Assembly (NCBI GenBank): GCA_031430695.1
Contig: JANPBZ010000142.1
Coordinates: 18,883-82,882 of the forward strand
Direction of reading: 5' to 3'
Length of the DNA stretch: 64,000 bases
Origin: JAENVT01 sp031430695
GTDB taxonomy: Bacteria > Actinomycetota > Acidimicrobiia > Acidimicrobiales > Ilumatobacteraceae
Shown here piece after piece: positions 41,102-48,923 of the stretch (its first letter is position 1; every line of letters begins with the position of its first letter). The notes beneath the pieces are model-generated. The model was not told where the DNA came from and did not search any database. It worked only from the letters and a program-made list of their open reading frames with translations. Both the position numbers and the translations under genes were made by a program.

Positions 41102-42483
41102 ATCAGCAGGGTCTTTTGGACCTTGCCCATCGCGTTGCGCGGCAGCACGTCGACAAGACGCACCTCGCGAGGCCGCTTGTGCACCGACAGGAGTGCGGCC
41201 ACATGGTTGATCAGCGTCGCACCGTCAACGTCGCTGCAGACGACGAACGCGACGATTCGTTGACCGAGATCCGGGTCGCTGATGCCGACGACTGCAGCCT
41301 CGGTGACACCTGGGTGCGTCAGCAGCGCCGCCTCGACCTCGCCGGCGCCGACCTTGAAACCACCGGTCTTGATGATGTCGATCGACTGCCGGCCGACGAT
41401 GCGATGGAAACCACCATCGTCGATGACCGCGGCATCGCCGGTTCGGAACCAGTCGCCGTCGAACGATGCCGCCGTGGCATCAGGACGATTGAGGTACTCG
41501 TCGAACAAGGTCGTTCCGCGGATCTGCAACTCACCGATCGTCGCCCCGTCGTTGTGCATGACCCCGCCGGTGTCATCGACGAGCCGGCTCTCGACGCCGA
41601 CGATAGGCACGCCGACCCAGCCTGGTCGACGTTCGCCATCGGCGCGGGTCGAAACGGTGATGAGGGTTTCGGTCATGCCGTACCGCTCGATCGGCGCTTG
41701 ACCGATCAATGCCTGCATCTGCTCGAACACCGCGATGGGCAGCGGCGCGCTACCAGAGACGACCAGGCGGGCGCCGCGCAGCGCGCCGGCGAGCGCCGGC
41801 TCTGCACAGATCCGCCCCCACACTGTCGGCACGCCGAAGTACATCGTGCCCTCGGCGCCCGCGTACGCGTGGGGCGTGGGTTTGCCGGTGTGCACGAGAC
41901 GTGATCCCACCCGCAGCGCACCGAGGACACCCAGCACCAGCCCGTGCACATGAAACAGCGGCAGACCGTGTACCAGCGTGTCGGCAGGGGTCCACTGCCA
42001 CGCCTCGGCGAGTCCGTCGAGATCGGCGGCCAGGGCGCGGCGCGACAGCACGACACCTTTCGGCAAACCGGTCGTGCCGGACGTGTACATGACCAATGCA
42101 GCCGAGTCGGGCGAAGGTTCAACACCTGTCCATTCGGCTTCGCCTCCGATCGGAACGTGCGGCAGGGTGACCTCCACCCACTGTGGATCACCGATCGTCG
42201 CGGCAGCGCCCGAGTCGCGCAGCATGTGGTCGCGTTCCATCGGGCCGGCGTCGGCAGGCATCGGCACCACCGGCACACCGGCAATGAGACCGGCCACCAC
42301 ACCAACGACGGTGTCGAGTGTGGGTGTGGCCCGGAGTGCAACAGCGGGCATGCCGGCGAGATGTTGCGCGACTGCAGCCGATCGCCCGAGCAGTTCGGAC
42401 CACGACACCGCCTGACCGTCGACACTGAGGGCCGCAGCATGGTCACCGAATTCGCCGCCCAGCGCCGGCAGCAACACGCTCAC
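41098..42483 (-). CDS. AMP-dependent acyl-CoA synthetase
   Basis: A 461-aa ANL enzyme starting at GTG 42483. It has MYTSGTTGLPKGVVLS, ERYGMTETLIT, WFRTGDAAVIDDGGF and the C-terminal NAMGKVQKTLL with the catalytic Lys. It is shorter than typical FadD enzymes but has all core motifs and is similar in size to the malonyl-CoA-synthetase-like group of actinobacteria. The substrate is not determined. The start lies in a GTGA overlap with the stop of the upstream truncated dehydrogenase. Confidence 0.87.
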   Translation of the reverse strand: MSVLLPALGGEFGDHAAALSVDGQAVSWSELLGRSAAVAQHLAGMPAVALRATPTLDTVVGVVAGLIAGVPVVPMPADAGPMERDHMLRDSGAAATIGDPQWVEVTLPHVPIGGEAEWTGVEPSPDSAALVMYTSGTTGLPKGVVLSRRALAADLDGLAEAWQWTPADTLVHGLPLFHVHGLVLGVLGALRVGSRLVHTGKPTPHAYAGAEGTMYFGVPTVWGRICAEPALAGALRGARLVVSGSAPLPIAVFEQMQALIGQAPIERYGMTETLITVSTRADGERRPGWVGVPIVGVESRLVDDTGGVMHNDGATIGELQIRGTTLFDEYLNRPDATAASFDGDWFRTGDAAVIDDGGFHRIVGRQSIDIIKTGGFKVGAGEVEAALLTHPGVTEAAVVGISDPDLGQRIVAFVVCSDVDGATLINHVAALLSVHKRPREVRLVDVLPRNAMGKVQKTLLI

Positions 42484-43175
42484 GACTGACCCACTCGCAC
42501 GATCACCTTGCCGTACAGGTCCGGATGCTGTGCACGCTCGAAGGCAGCGTGAATCTGCTCGAACGGATACACCGAGTCGATGACGGGGTGCAGGTCGGCC
42601 GCCTCCATGAACCGCAGCAACCGCTCGGTCTCGACGCGGCTCGCACCACTGACACCGATGATCGAGATCTGCCGGTAGAAGACCCTGGCCAGATCAGCGC
42701 TGGGGTCGCTACCGGTCGTCGCCCCGGACACCACGACCCTGCCGCCCGGTCGCAGACTGCGCAGGCTGTGCTTCCATGTCGGTTCGCCGACCGTCTCGAT
42801 CACGAGATCGACGGGCGCCGACAGTTGGGCGTTGGTCTCGACGGCCTCGTGGGCGCCCATCGCCAGCGCCCGCTGGCGCTTGTCGGCTGAGCGGCTGGTG
42901 ACGACGACCCGCAGCCCCGCCGCACGAGCGAGCGCTACGGCAGCGGTTGCCACGCCACCGCCCGCGCCTTGAATGAGGACCGTCTCGCCCGGCTCGGCGT
43001 ACCCGCGGGTGAACAACATGCGATACGCGGTCGTCCATGCGACCGTGATGCATCCCGCTCCGTCGAACGTCATGTACGCAGGTTTCGGCACCAGATTGCG
43101 GGTCGGCACGATGGTGTACTCGGCGAACGAGCCGGGGAAGCGCTCTTTGATACCGGTCGCAACCGCAGCCCTCAC
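42480..43175 (-). pseudogene. MDR zinc-type alcohol dehydrogenase/quinone reductase lacking the GroES domain
   Basis: The open frame codes for 231 aa. It begins with the family's own N-terminus (MRAAVATGI) at GTG 43175 behind a good AAAGGGG site, but after ten residues jumps to ERFPGSFAEYTIVPTRNLVP. About 110-115 residues, the GroES-like catalytic domain, are missing in frame. The Rossmann domain is intact (VLIQGAGGGVATAAVALARA). Without the catalytic domain it probably has no dehydrogenase activity. It is still coupled to the AMP ligase downstream. Confidence 0.72.
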
Positions 43176-43229
43176 ATGTCCCCTTTCCAGATCGGTGGCA
43201 ACACCGTAGCTCTGGGAAACTCTCCGACC

Positions 43230-43673
43230 ATGTTCGACAACCCGTGGGATCCACGCCAGCGCAACGACCTCACCGACAACGAGAACGTCGTGCTGCACTT
43301 CATGAGCGACTGCATGCACGGCGACGATTTGTCGCTGGTCGACCGCTATGTCGCCTCGGGTTACATCCAACACACGCCGGGAATCGGACAGGGCCGCGAA
43401 GGGTTGCGTCACTACCTCCACGAGGTGGCATGGAAGCGGCCGGGGCGACGCGAGTGGCGACCGATCCAATTGTTTGCCAGCGGCGACTTCGTGATCCTCC
43501 ACAAACTGCTGCCGGCGGTCGTCATCGCCGACTTCTTGCGGTTCGACAGCGACGGAATGATGGCGGAGCATTGGGACGTCGTGCAGCCGCACCCCGAAGT
43601 CGACTACGACCCGCTGCGCCCCTCGGTTGAAAATCTCGATCGCTTTCGGGCGGTGTTCGGCATCACCGACTAG
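43230..43673 (+). CDS. NTF2/SnoaL-like protein
   Basis: A 147-aa protein of the SnoaL-like or nuclear-transport-factor-2 fold: VDRYVASGYIQHTPGIGQGREG and HYLHEVAW with a His/Asp-rich pocket, and AEHWDVVQPHPE at the end. Such proteins are isomerases, cyclases or binding proteins; DVVQP is typical of the predicted SnoaL-like subgroup. It diverges from the truncated MDR gene with only 54 bp between starts, and its stop overlaps that of the opposing Lrp gene by 4 nt. Confidence 0.8.
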   Translation: MFDNPWDPRQRNDLTDNENVVLHFMSDCMHGDDLSLVDRYVASGYIQHTPGIGQGREGLRHYLHEVAWKRPGRREWRPIQLFASGDFVILHKLLPAVVIADFLRFDSDGMMAEHWDVVQPHPEVDYDPLRPSVENLDRFRAVFGITD

Positions 43674-44155
43674 GTCGTGTCGGCGACAAGATCAGCCGTC
43701 GTTCGCAACACGGTGCTGCTGAGCGCCAGCTGTGTCTCGGTGCGATTGACATCACGGGACGCAACGACGCGCTGCAAGATGAGGTGCAGGTGATCGTTCG
43801 AGCGCGCCACGATGCGCACCAGCAGATCGCCCGACCCGGTGACCGTATGGATCTCCATGATCTCCGGAATCGTGCGCAGGTGAGCTACGACTCGACCATG
43901 CGAGCCCTGCGAGATGGCCAGCGTGGTGAAGGCCAGCACACCGAGCCCAGCAGCCGTCGGGTCGATGTCGGGCCCGTAACCGACGATCACCCGCCGCTCC
44001 TCCATACGACGAATGCGCGTGAGGACCGTGCCGCGGGCGCAGTCGAGCACCCGTGCCAGGTCCGACACCGTCGAGTGCGGCGCAACCCGCAATCGACCGA
44101 TCAGACGGCGATCGAGCGAATCGAGCCCCGACGCACGATCATCCAAGGTGATCAC
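43670..44155 (-). CDS. Lrp/AsnC-family regulator
   Basis: A protein of about 161 aa. The N-terminal helix-turn-helix region is LDSLDRRLIGRLRVAPHSTV and SDLARVLDCARGTVLTRIRR, and the C-terminal RAM ligand-binding domain contains IMEIHTVTGSGDLLVRIVAR. GTG 44155 was chosen as start because Lrp proteins begin shortly before the first helix; the frame continues to 44209. It diverges from the HPPD-like gene (115-bp AT-rich gap) and probably controls it in response to an amino acid or aromatic metabolite. Confidence 0.85.
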   Translation of the reverse strand: MITLDDRASGLDSLDRRLIGRLRVAPHSTVSDLARVLDCARGTVLTRIRRMEERRVIVGYGPDIDPTAAGLGVLAFTTLAISQGSHGRVVAHLRTIPEIMEIHTVTGSGDLLVRIVARSNDHLHLILQRVVASRDVNRTETQLALSSTVLRTTADLVADTT

Positions 44156-44270
44156 CCTGGCCGAATCCCGAGGGCGAAGAACCGACCATGGTGCGCAACA
44201 TGCGAACAATCTTACTGCATATTGGTCACTACTCTTGATCTCGATTGATCATCTTGGTTTGATTGTGCGC

Positions 44271-44897
44271 ATGTCGTTCATCAAAAAGGTCGATCACATC
44301 ACGTACGCCTGCTCTGCCGGCACCATCGAGAAGTGGGCCTGGTTCCACATCGAGGTCGAAGGCGGCAGCTTGATCAACCGCATCGACGATGTTCGTCCCG
44401 GCGATCCCGACAGCAGCATGAAGATCTGGTGCATCGACTACGGCGACTTCGGCATCGCCCTGATCGAGGGCATCGACCGCGCCAAGAAGTCGCAGGTCAC
44501 CAAGTTCGTCGATTGCCACGGCGACCACGCCTGCCAGCACGTTGCCTACGACACCTACGACCTCGAGAAGTTCCAGGCGCACATGCGCGACCTCGGCGGC
44601 TCCGCCCGCGGCGGCACATTGGTACGCAACGACGGTTTCGGAATTCTCAAGCAGATGTTTGCGCGCGGCTACTCCGAGGGCGATGCAGCCGAAGCGACCT
44701 TCCCCGAGTATGTGCAGCGGCCGTCGCTGGGCGACGTCGACGAGGTACACATCACATTCGCCGAGGAGACCGGTCGAGGCTTCTACGACCAGATCGAAGA
44801 TGCTGTGGCCGCCGGCGACGAGGACCCGTTCTTCGACTTCTCGAAAATGCCCGACGACTGGCAGGTTCCGGCAGCCGAGCCGCTCATCGACCGCTGA
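44271..44897 (+). CDS. Half-size HPPD-like VOC dioxygenase
   Basis: A 208-aa protein with vicinal-oxygen-chelate features. VDHITYACS supplies a first His, ACQHVAYDTYDLEKFQAHM a second, and KQMFARGY plus FPEYVQRP resemble the C-terminal catalytic half of 4-hydroxyphenylpyruvate dioxygenase. Full HPPD enzymes have about 350-400 aa with an extra N-terminal VOC domain, so this is a shortened relative. It could be a dioxygenase of a related 2-oxo acid. The divergent Lrp regulator fits amino-acid-linked control. Confidence 0.72.
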   Translation: MSFIKKVDHITYACSAGTIEKWAWFHIEVEGGSLINRIDDVRPGDPDSSMKIWCIDYGDFGIALIEGIDRAKKSQVTKFVDCHGDHACQHVAYDTYDLEKFQAHMRDLGGSARGGTLVRNDGFGILKQMFARGYSEGDAAEATFPEYVQRPSLGDVDEVHITFAEETGRGFYDQIEDAVAAGDEDPFFDFSKMPDDWQVPAAEPLIDR

Positions 44898-44957
44898 CGG
44901 ATCGGGACGTTTGGCCCGAGCGACAAGGTCAGGCGACTCTCCCCGTCAACTCGGCTC

Positions 44958-45527
44958 ATGCGTACCTTCGGGTGTGTGACCTCCACCTTCCGTGTGACCA
45001 TTCTGGCTGTAGCGCTCGCCCTCGGCGGTGCGGCGTGCAGTGACGACCCGAGCGACGCTGCCGTGACAACAACGCTGTCGACAGCGGCAGGAGCAACAAC
45101 GACCACCGTCGCGCCGCCGCAACTCTTCGACATCGTCGGAACCGCACTGTCAGCGGGTGTCTTCGTCCAACTCGCGGGCATGGTCGTTGATGCCGGCTTG
45201 ACCGAGACCCTGCGTAGCGCCGGACCGTTCACCGTGTTCGCTCCAACCGATGCCGCATTCGCGAAACTGCCGGTCGACGCATTGCACTCTGTGCAGGACG
45301 ACCCCAAGCTGCTCGCGACTGTGCTGACGTTTCACGTCGTACCGGGAGCGTTGAAGCTCACCGATCTGGAGCCGGGCAAGTTGACGACCGTGGCAGGCCT
45401 CGACCTCGATGTCACCCGCGACGGCGACAAGGTACTGATCAACGGATTCGAGATCGCCTCGGGCGACGTGGTGGCCACCAATGGCATCATCCACGTCATG
45501 GGCGACGTGCTACTGCCACCCGGCTGA
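44958..45527 (+). CDS. Fasciclin (FAS1) domain lipoprotein
   Basis: A 189-aa protein with a lipoprotein signal ending at the Cys of LALGGAACSDD, a Thr-rich linker (about residues 35-52) and one FAS1 domain: LFDIVGTALSAGVFVQLAG, GPFTVFAPTDAAF (H1 motif), VLTFHVVPGALK and TNGIIHVMGDVLLPP (H2). FAS1 domains mediate adhesion at the cell surface. It lies alone between the HPPD-like gene and a convergent acyl-CoA dehydrogenase gene. Confidence 0.9.
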   Translation: MRTFGCVTSTFRVTILAVALALGGAACSDDPSDAAVTTTLSTAAGATTTTVAPPQLFDIVGTALSAGVFVQLAGMVVDAGLTETLRSAGPFTVFAPTDAAFAKLPVDALHSVQDDPKLLATVLTFHVVPGALKLTDLEPGKLTTVAGLDLDVTRDGDKVLINGFEIASGDVVATNGIIHVMGDVLLPPG

Positions 45528-45550
45528 CCGCAGCCCTCCCCCAGGGTGCC

Positions 45551-46780
45551 CTACACGGGAAGGTCGCCGGTGGCAGTGCGCGTCGAGCCGTGGTCACGGT
45601 AGGCGGCGATCGTACGCTGGGCAATCCGCATTTGATGCACCTCGTCGGCGCCGTCTGCGAAACGAGCCCAGCGGGCGTGCTGGTACATGTGGGCGAGCGG
45701 CGTGTCGGTGGAATAACCCAGCGCGCCGTGCACCTGGATCGATCGGTCGATGACCCGGCCGAGCATGTTGGCCACGAAGTGCTTGGCCATCGACACCTCC
45801 GACTTGAAGTCGAGGCCCTGATCGATGCGGTAGGCGGCGTGCAACACCATCAACTTGGCTTGATACAACTCCATCGTCGAGTCCGCAATCATCCACTGGA
45901 TGCCTTGCTTCTCGGCCAGCACCGAGCCATGTGAGTAGCGATACAACGAACGATCGACCATCATGTCGAGAGCGGTCTCGGCTTGTGCGATCCAGCGCAT
46001 GCAATGCGCCAACCTGGCCGGCCCGAGGCGGTACTGGCCCAACAGATGGCCCTGGCCACGACCGCCCAACATGTTGGTGTTCGGTACGCGCAGGTCTTCG
46101 ATGACGATCTCGCTGTGGCCAGTGCCGCCATGCATGGTCTCGACCTCGCGCACCCGGTTCCATCCCGACGACGGGATGTCGACGATGAACGCCGTGTTGG
46201 CCGCCTGCGGCAGATCGGGGTTGTCCTCAGTACGCGCCAGGAGGATCGCGAACGCGGCCCGACGAGCGTTGGAGATGAACCACTTGTGACCATTGATCAC
46301 CCACTCGTCACCGTCTTGCACCGCCGTCGTGCGAATCAGCGTCGGGTCGCTGCCGGCGACCTCTGGCTCGGTCATTGCGAAGCAGCTCATCTGGTGGCCG
46401 TCGCACAACGGCCGCAGGTACTTCTCCTTCTGCTCGGGCGTGGCCCAGTGCAGCAGGGTGTGCATGTTGCCTTCGTCGGGCGCTTGGCAGTTGAGCACGA
46501 ACGGGCCGTACGAGGTCTTCGCTGCCTCGGCCTGCAACATTGCCAGTTCGACATGACCCAAGCCCATGCCGCCCCACTCCTTGGGCATTTGCGGCAGCCA
46601 CAGTCCTGCCGCCTTGGCTGCATCCCGCATGCCGAGCAGCAACGACAGGTACTCCTTGCGGTCCATCCGTTCCGGAGCACCGATCTTGGCCTCGCCGGGC
46701 TTCACCACGTCGTCGATGAAGGTCCTGACGCGAAGCCGGATGTCTTCCAATGCAGGCGAGAGTGTGAAATCGATGGCCAT
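45551..46780 (-). CDS. Acyl-CoA dehydrogenase
   Basis: A 409-aa acyl-CoA dehydrogenase: FAMTEPEVAGSDPTLIRTTA (FAD/substrate region), GHKWFISNARRA, and the C-terminal QVHGALGYSTDTPLAHMYQ with ADGADEVHQMRIA. The sequence belongs to the ACAD10/11-like group, which oxidises long, branched or hydroxylated acyl-CoAs. ATG 46780 fits the family; a longer frame to 46921 is non-coding. It would feed beta-oxidation together with the ligases and hydratase elsewhere in the window. Confidence 0.92.
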   Translation of the reverse strand: MAIDFTLSPALEDIRLRVRTFIDDVVKPGEAKIGAPERMDRKEYLSLLLGMRDAAKAAGLWLPQMPKEWGGMGLGHVELAMLQAEAAKTSYGPFVLNCQAPDEGNMHTLLHWATPEQKEKYLRPLCDGHQMSCFAMTEPEVAGSDPTLIRTTAVQDGDEWVINGHKWFISNARRAAFAILLARTEDNPDLPQAANTAFIVDIPSSGWNRVREVETMHGGTGHSEIVIEDLRVPNTNMLGGRGQGHLLGQYRLGPARLAHCMRWIAQAETALDMMVDRSLYRYSHGSVLAEKQGIQWMIADSTMELYQAKLMVLHAAYRIDQGLDFKSEVSMAKHFVANMLGRVIDRSIQVHGALGYSTDTPLAHMYQHARWARFADGADEVHQMRIAQRTIAAYRDHGSTRTATGDLPV

Positions 46781-46848
46781 GGCGTCATCGTCGCATCTGG
46801 GCCCGACACGGCGAGAGCCGAGCCGCCACACGTGGCGACTCGAGCAGC

Positions 46849-47313
46849 TCAGAACCCGAGCAGGCGCGCCGGCTCCGCGTCCAAATCCAGAGGATCGACA
46901 GTACGGGCATCGTTCATCCACGTGAGATTGATCATGTCATCGGCGCCGGCGCCGTGACTCACGGCCTGGGGCCCATCGACTGCGATTGGCGAACATCGCG
47001 CTGCTGCGGCGATCAGTCGCATCAGGAGTGTCCGAGCCTGCTCTGCGGTTCCCGGCTCGACACTGAAGTCGGCGGTGCCGACGGCCATGGAGATGATCAG
47101 GCTCGACTTCAGCCGTCCCGGCTTGAGCGTGACCGCCGTGATGGAGGTCATCGGGGCCATTTGGATGACCCATTGCCGACCGACGAGCGACCATTCGAGC
47201 CGGCTCGTCCGAACTCGGACGCAAGCGCTGCTGCGACCGACTCGCGCCGAGAACTGCATCAGTGGGCCCGAGCTTTGGATCGTGGGTGCTACCAGCGTCA
47301 TGCCCAGCTTCAT
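46849..47313 (-). CDS. Hypothetical protein, possible bacterial PH-like domain
   Basis: A protein of about 154 aa. The stretch SACVRVRTSRLEWSLVGRQW followed by APMTSITAVTL and SMAVGTADFSVEPGTAEQAR has the strand pattern and closing helix of a bacterial pleckstrin-homology-like domain. It has no membrane helix. The start is uncertain: ATG 47313 was chosen over 47454 because the upstream part contains a short tandem DNA repeat and reads poorly as protein. ATG 47301 is also possible. Confidence 0.5.
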   Translation of the reverse strand: MKLGMTLVAPTIQSSGPLMQFSARVGRSSACVRVRTSRLEWSLVGRQWVIQMAPMTSITAVTLKPGRLKSSLIISMAVGTADFSVEPGTAEQARTLLMRLIAAAARCSPIAVDGPQAVSHGAGADDMINLTWMNDARTVDPLDLDAEPARLLGF

Positions 47314-47405
47314 GCCGAGGGGTCCCCAATCACGGCCCGTCCCAAACGCGACTTGCCCAAGACTTGCCACAACACGACCGAAGTCCGGACCCACCGACGG
47401 CGAGC

Positions 47406-47434
47406 GTGAGGTCGCGCCATGTGAGGTCGCGCCA
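47406..47434. repeat. Short tandem direct repeat
   Basis: GTGAGGTCGCGCCA occurs twice, at 47406-47419 and 47421-47434, separated by a single T, giving a 15-bp period. It lies upstream of the likely start of the PH-like gene. Confidence 0.7.
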
Positions 47435-47467
47435 CGCAGTGCGGCCGCCATCAAGTCTGCCCGTGAC

Positions 47468-47506
47468 GACGACGAGCCGGTACCGCAGCGGCACCGGCTC
47501 GTCGTC
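47468..47506. terminator. Long hairpin downstream of tRNA-Ala
   Basis: A perfect 14-bp stem is formed by GACGACGAGCCGGT (47468-47481) and ACCGGCTCGTCGTC (47493-47506), with an 11-nt loop. It begins 12 nt past the 3' end of the tRNA. There is no T-run on either side, so it would act as an unusual or factor-assisted terminator. Confidence 0.6.
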
Positions 47507-47518
47507 GGATCTAACGGG

Positions 47519-47591
47519 TGGAGGTGAGGGGAATTGAACCCCTGGCCTCAACAGTGCGATTGTTGCGCTCTGCCAACTGAGCTACACCCCC
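47519..47591 (-). tRNA. tRNA-Ala (anticodon CGC)
   Basis: The minus strand folds as a full 73-nt cloverleaf. The acceptor stem GGGGGTG/CACCTCC includes a G3-U70 wobble pair, the alanine identity element. The D arm is GCTC...GAGC and the anticodon stem CAACA/TGTTG holds loop ATCGCAC, giving anticodon CGC. The T arm is AGGGG-TTCAATT-CCCCT and the discriminator is A. The 3' CCA is not encoded (the next bases are CCC). It reads GCG codons. Confidence 0.95.
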
Positions 47592-47646
47592 GTTGGAGAT
47601 CCCGAGTGTAGCGGTGCAGTCCCACACCGACCACGGAGGACTCAGT

Positions 47647-47687
47647 GGAGTGTTTGAGACCCGCCCGGGGGTGTCGCCAAACACTCC
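47647..47687. repeat. Palindromic intergenic element, family A copy 3
   Basis: GGAGTGTTTG (47647-47656) and CAAACACTCC (47678-47687) are 10-bp perfect arms around a core containing ACCCGCCCGGGGGTG. This is the simplest copy: one hairpin without extra internal half-sites. It lies between the 3' end of the 47702-48271 gene and the 5' side of the tRNA, and could isolate the two transcripts. Confidence 0.85.
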
Positions 47688-47701
47688 GACGCAAACGCGA
47701 T

Positions 47702-48271
47702 TCAGGCTGCGTTGAACCAGTTGGTGTCGGTGTCGCGGACGCCTTCGAGCGACCGGATCTGCACCAGCTTGTAGCAGTAACCGCACAGCGACATGAACGC
47801 GAATGCGAACGCGTAGACCATGGAGTTGGCCTTGGTCGTGGCCGCGAGGAAGGCTGTGACAGCGGTGACCAGGACGAGCATGAAGAAGATGTTGGAGCGC
47901 CGACGGCGCACCAGCTCGCGCTGGCTGACCTGGTGCAGGTGAGCCTGACGATGCTGGCCGCTCGTACGATCGAGCGTGGCGTTGTGCATGCGCTGGCCGG
48001 CGACCGACGCCGCAGCCGCACGATGCATCTGCTGCCCCGGACGACCGGGCGCTGCCGGGCGTGACAGCGGCGACGACGAGGCGAGGGGGCGACCCATCGA
48101 TCGCATCGGCACCATCGTGCGAGTCGGAACGGCGCGCTGCAACGTGGAGAGTTGCCGGCGGAAGTCGGTCACCGATGAGTTGGGCCGGTTTTCGACTCGG
48201 GACCGCAGCAGCGGTGGAATCAGAACAGCCGCCCAAGCGGCGAGTACGGCCAAGAGAACGATTTTGCTCAT
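47702..48271 (-). CDS. Membrane protein of unknown function
   Basis: A 189-aa protein with an N-terminal membrane helix (IVLLAVLAAWAAVLIPPLL) and a long basic, Arg/Gln/His-rich cytoplasmic-type stretch (about residues 25-125). Two C-terminal helices follow (NIFFMLVLVTAVTAFLAA and VYAFAFAFMSLCGY). I do not recognise a family. The layout resembles uncharacterised actinobacterial envelope proteins encoded near moaC/moeA/galU. The start ATG 48271 has no strong RBS; a perfect palindrome lies about 95 bp upstream. Confidence 0.65.
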   Translation of the reverse strand: MSKIVLLAVLAAWAAVLIPPLLRSRVENRPNSSVTDFRRQLSTLQRAVPTRTMVPMRSMGRPLASSSPLSRPAAPGRPGQQMHRAAAASVAGQRMHNATLDRTSGQHRQAHLHQVSQRELVRRRRSNIFFMLVLVTAVTAFLAATTKANSMVYAFAFAFMSLCGYCYKLVQIRSLEGVRDTDTNWFNAA

Positions 48272-48363
48272 GGACTAGGCGGTTCCCTTGTCAGACATCT
48301 GTTCACGATTCCTTCTGAGGTGGCACGCTGGCAAACACGACATTAACCGACGGCGTTGTTTCA

Positions 48364-48386
48364 TTACGAATCTACTACATTCGTAA
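48364..48386. promoter_or_regulatory. Perfect palindrome at the moaC stop codon
   Basis: TTACGAAT (48364-48371), a 7-nt spacer and ATTCGTAA (48379-48386) form an 8-bp inverted repeat whose left arm contains the moaC stop. The form suits a dimeric repressor site, probably acting on the downstream membrane-protein gene. Confidence 0.4.
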
Positions 48387-48879
48387 CACTGGCCGACACG
48401 TTAGCAGCTCTTCGGTACGTACCGGACCGCCCACCTGTCTTCTCCCACAATGCCAGTTCTCCGATCACCATGCCGCGATCGGCCGACTTGCACATGTCGT
48501 AGATCGTCAACGCAGCTATTGCGCAGGCGTGCAACGCCTCCATCTCGACGCCAGTGCGATCGACGGTGTCGACTTGCGCTTCGATGGCCACGTGGTCGTC
48601 GCCGATCTCGAAGTTCACGTGCACCGAGCCGACGAGCAGCGGATGGCACAACGGGATCATGTCGCTGGTGCGCTTGGCCGCTTGGATGCCCGCAACACGG
48701 GCGACCGCCAGCACGTCGCCCTTGTTGACTTCGCGGTTGGCGATGGCAGCAGTCGTGTCGGGTGCCATGAACACCTTGCAGCGGGCGACAGCGCGACGAT
48801 GTGTGGGGTCCTTGGGAGTGACGTCGACCATGCGCGCCCGTCCCATGGGGTCGAGGTGGGAGAAGGCGAGATCGCTCAT
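48364..48879 (-). CDS. moaC: Cyclic pyranopterin monophosphate synthase
   Basis: A 171-aa MoaC with AIANREVNKGDVLAVARVAG, AKRTSDMIPLCHPL (substrate pocket), VDTVDRTGVEMEALHA and DMCKSADRGM near the catalytic Lys. It converts the MoaA product into cyclic pyranopterin monophosphate in molybdenum-cofactor synthesis. About 13 residues extend past the usual C-terminus. It is the last gene of a moeA-moaA-(secreted protein)-moaC run on the minus strand. ATG 48879 was chosen at the family start. Confidence 0.93.
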   Translation of the reverse strand: MSDLAFSHLDPMGRARMVDVTPKDPTHRRAVARCKVFMAPDTTAAIANREVNKGDVLAVARVAGIQAAKRTSDMIPLCHPLLVGSVHVNFEIGDDHVAIEAQVDTVDRTGVEMEALHACAIAALTIYDMCKSADRGMVIGELALWEKTGGRSGTYRRAANVSASVTNVVDS

Positions 48880-48923
48880 CTGGTTGGTCACACTAGTAAA
48901 CTCGACACGCCCTGGCCCCACAC

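Noticed and set aside
34167..43175. Genomic island or prophage
   Set aside because: Despite the broken genes there is no integrase, transposase, tRNA junction or flanking direct repeat, and base composition looks like the rest apart from one AT-rich promoter.
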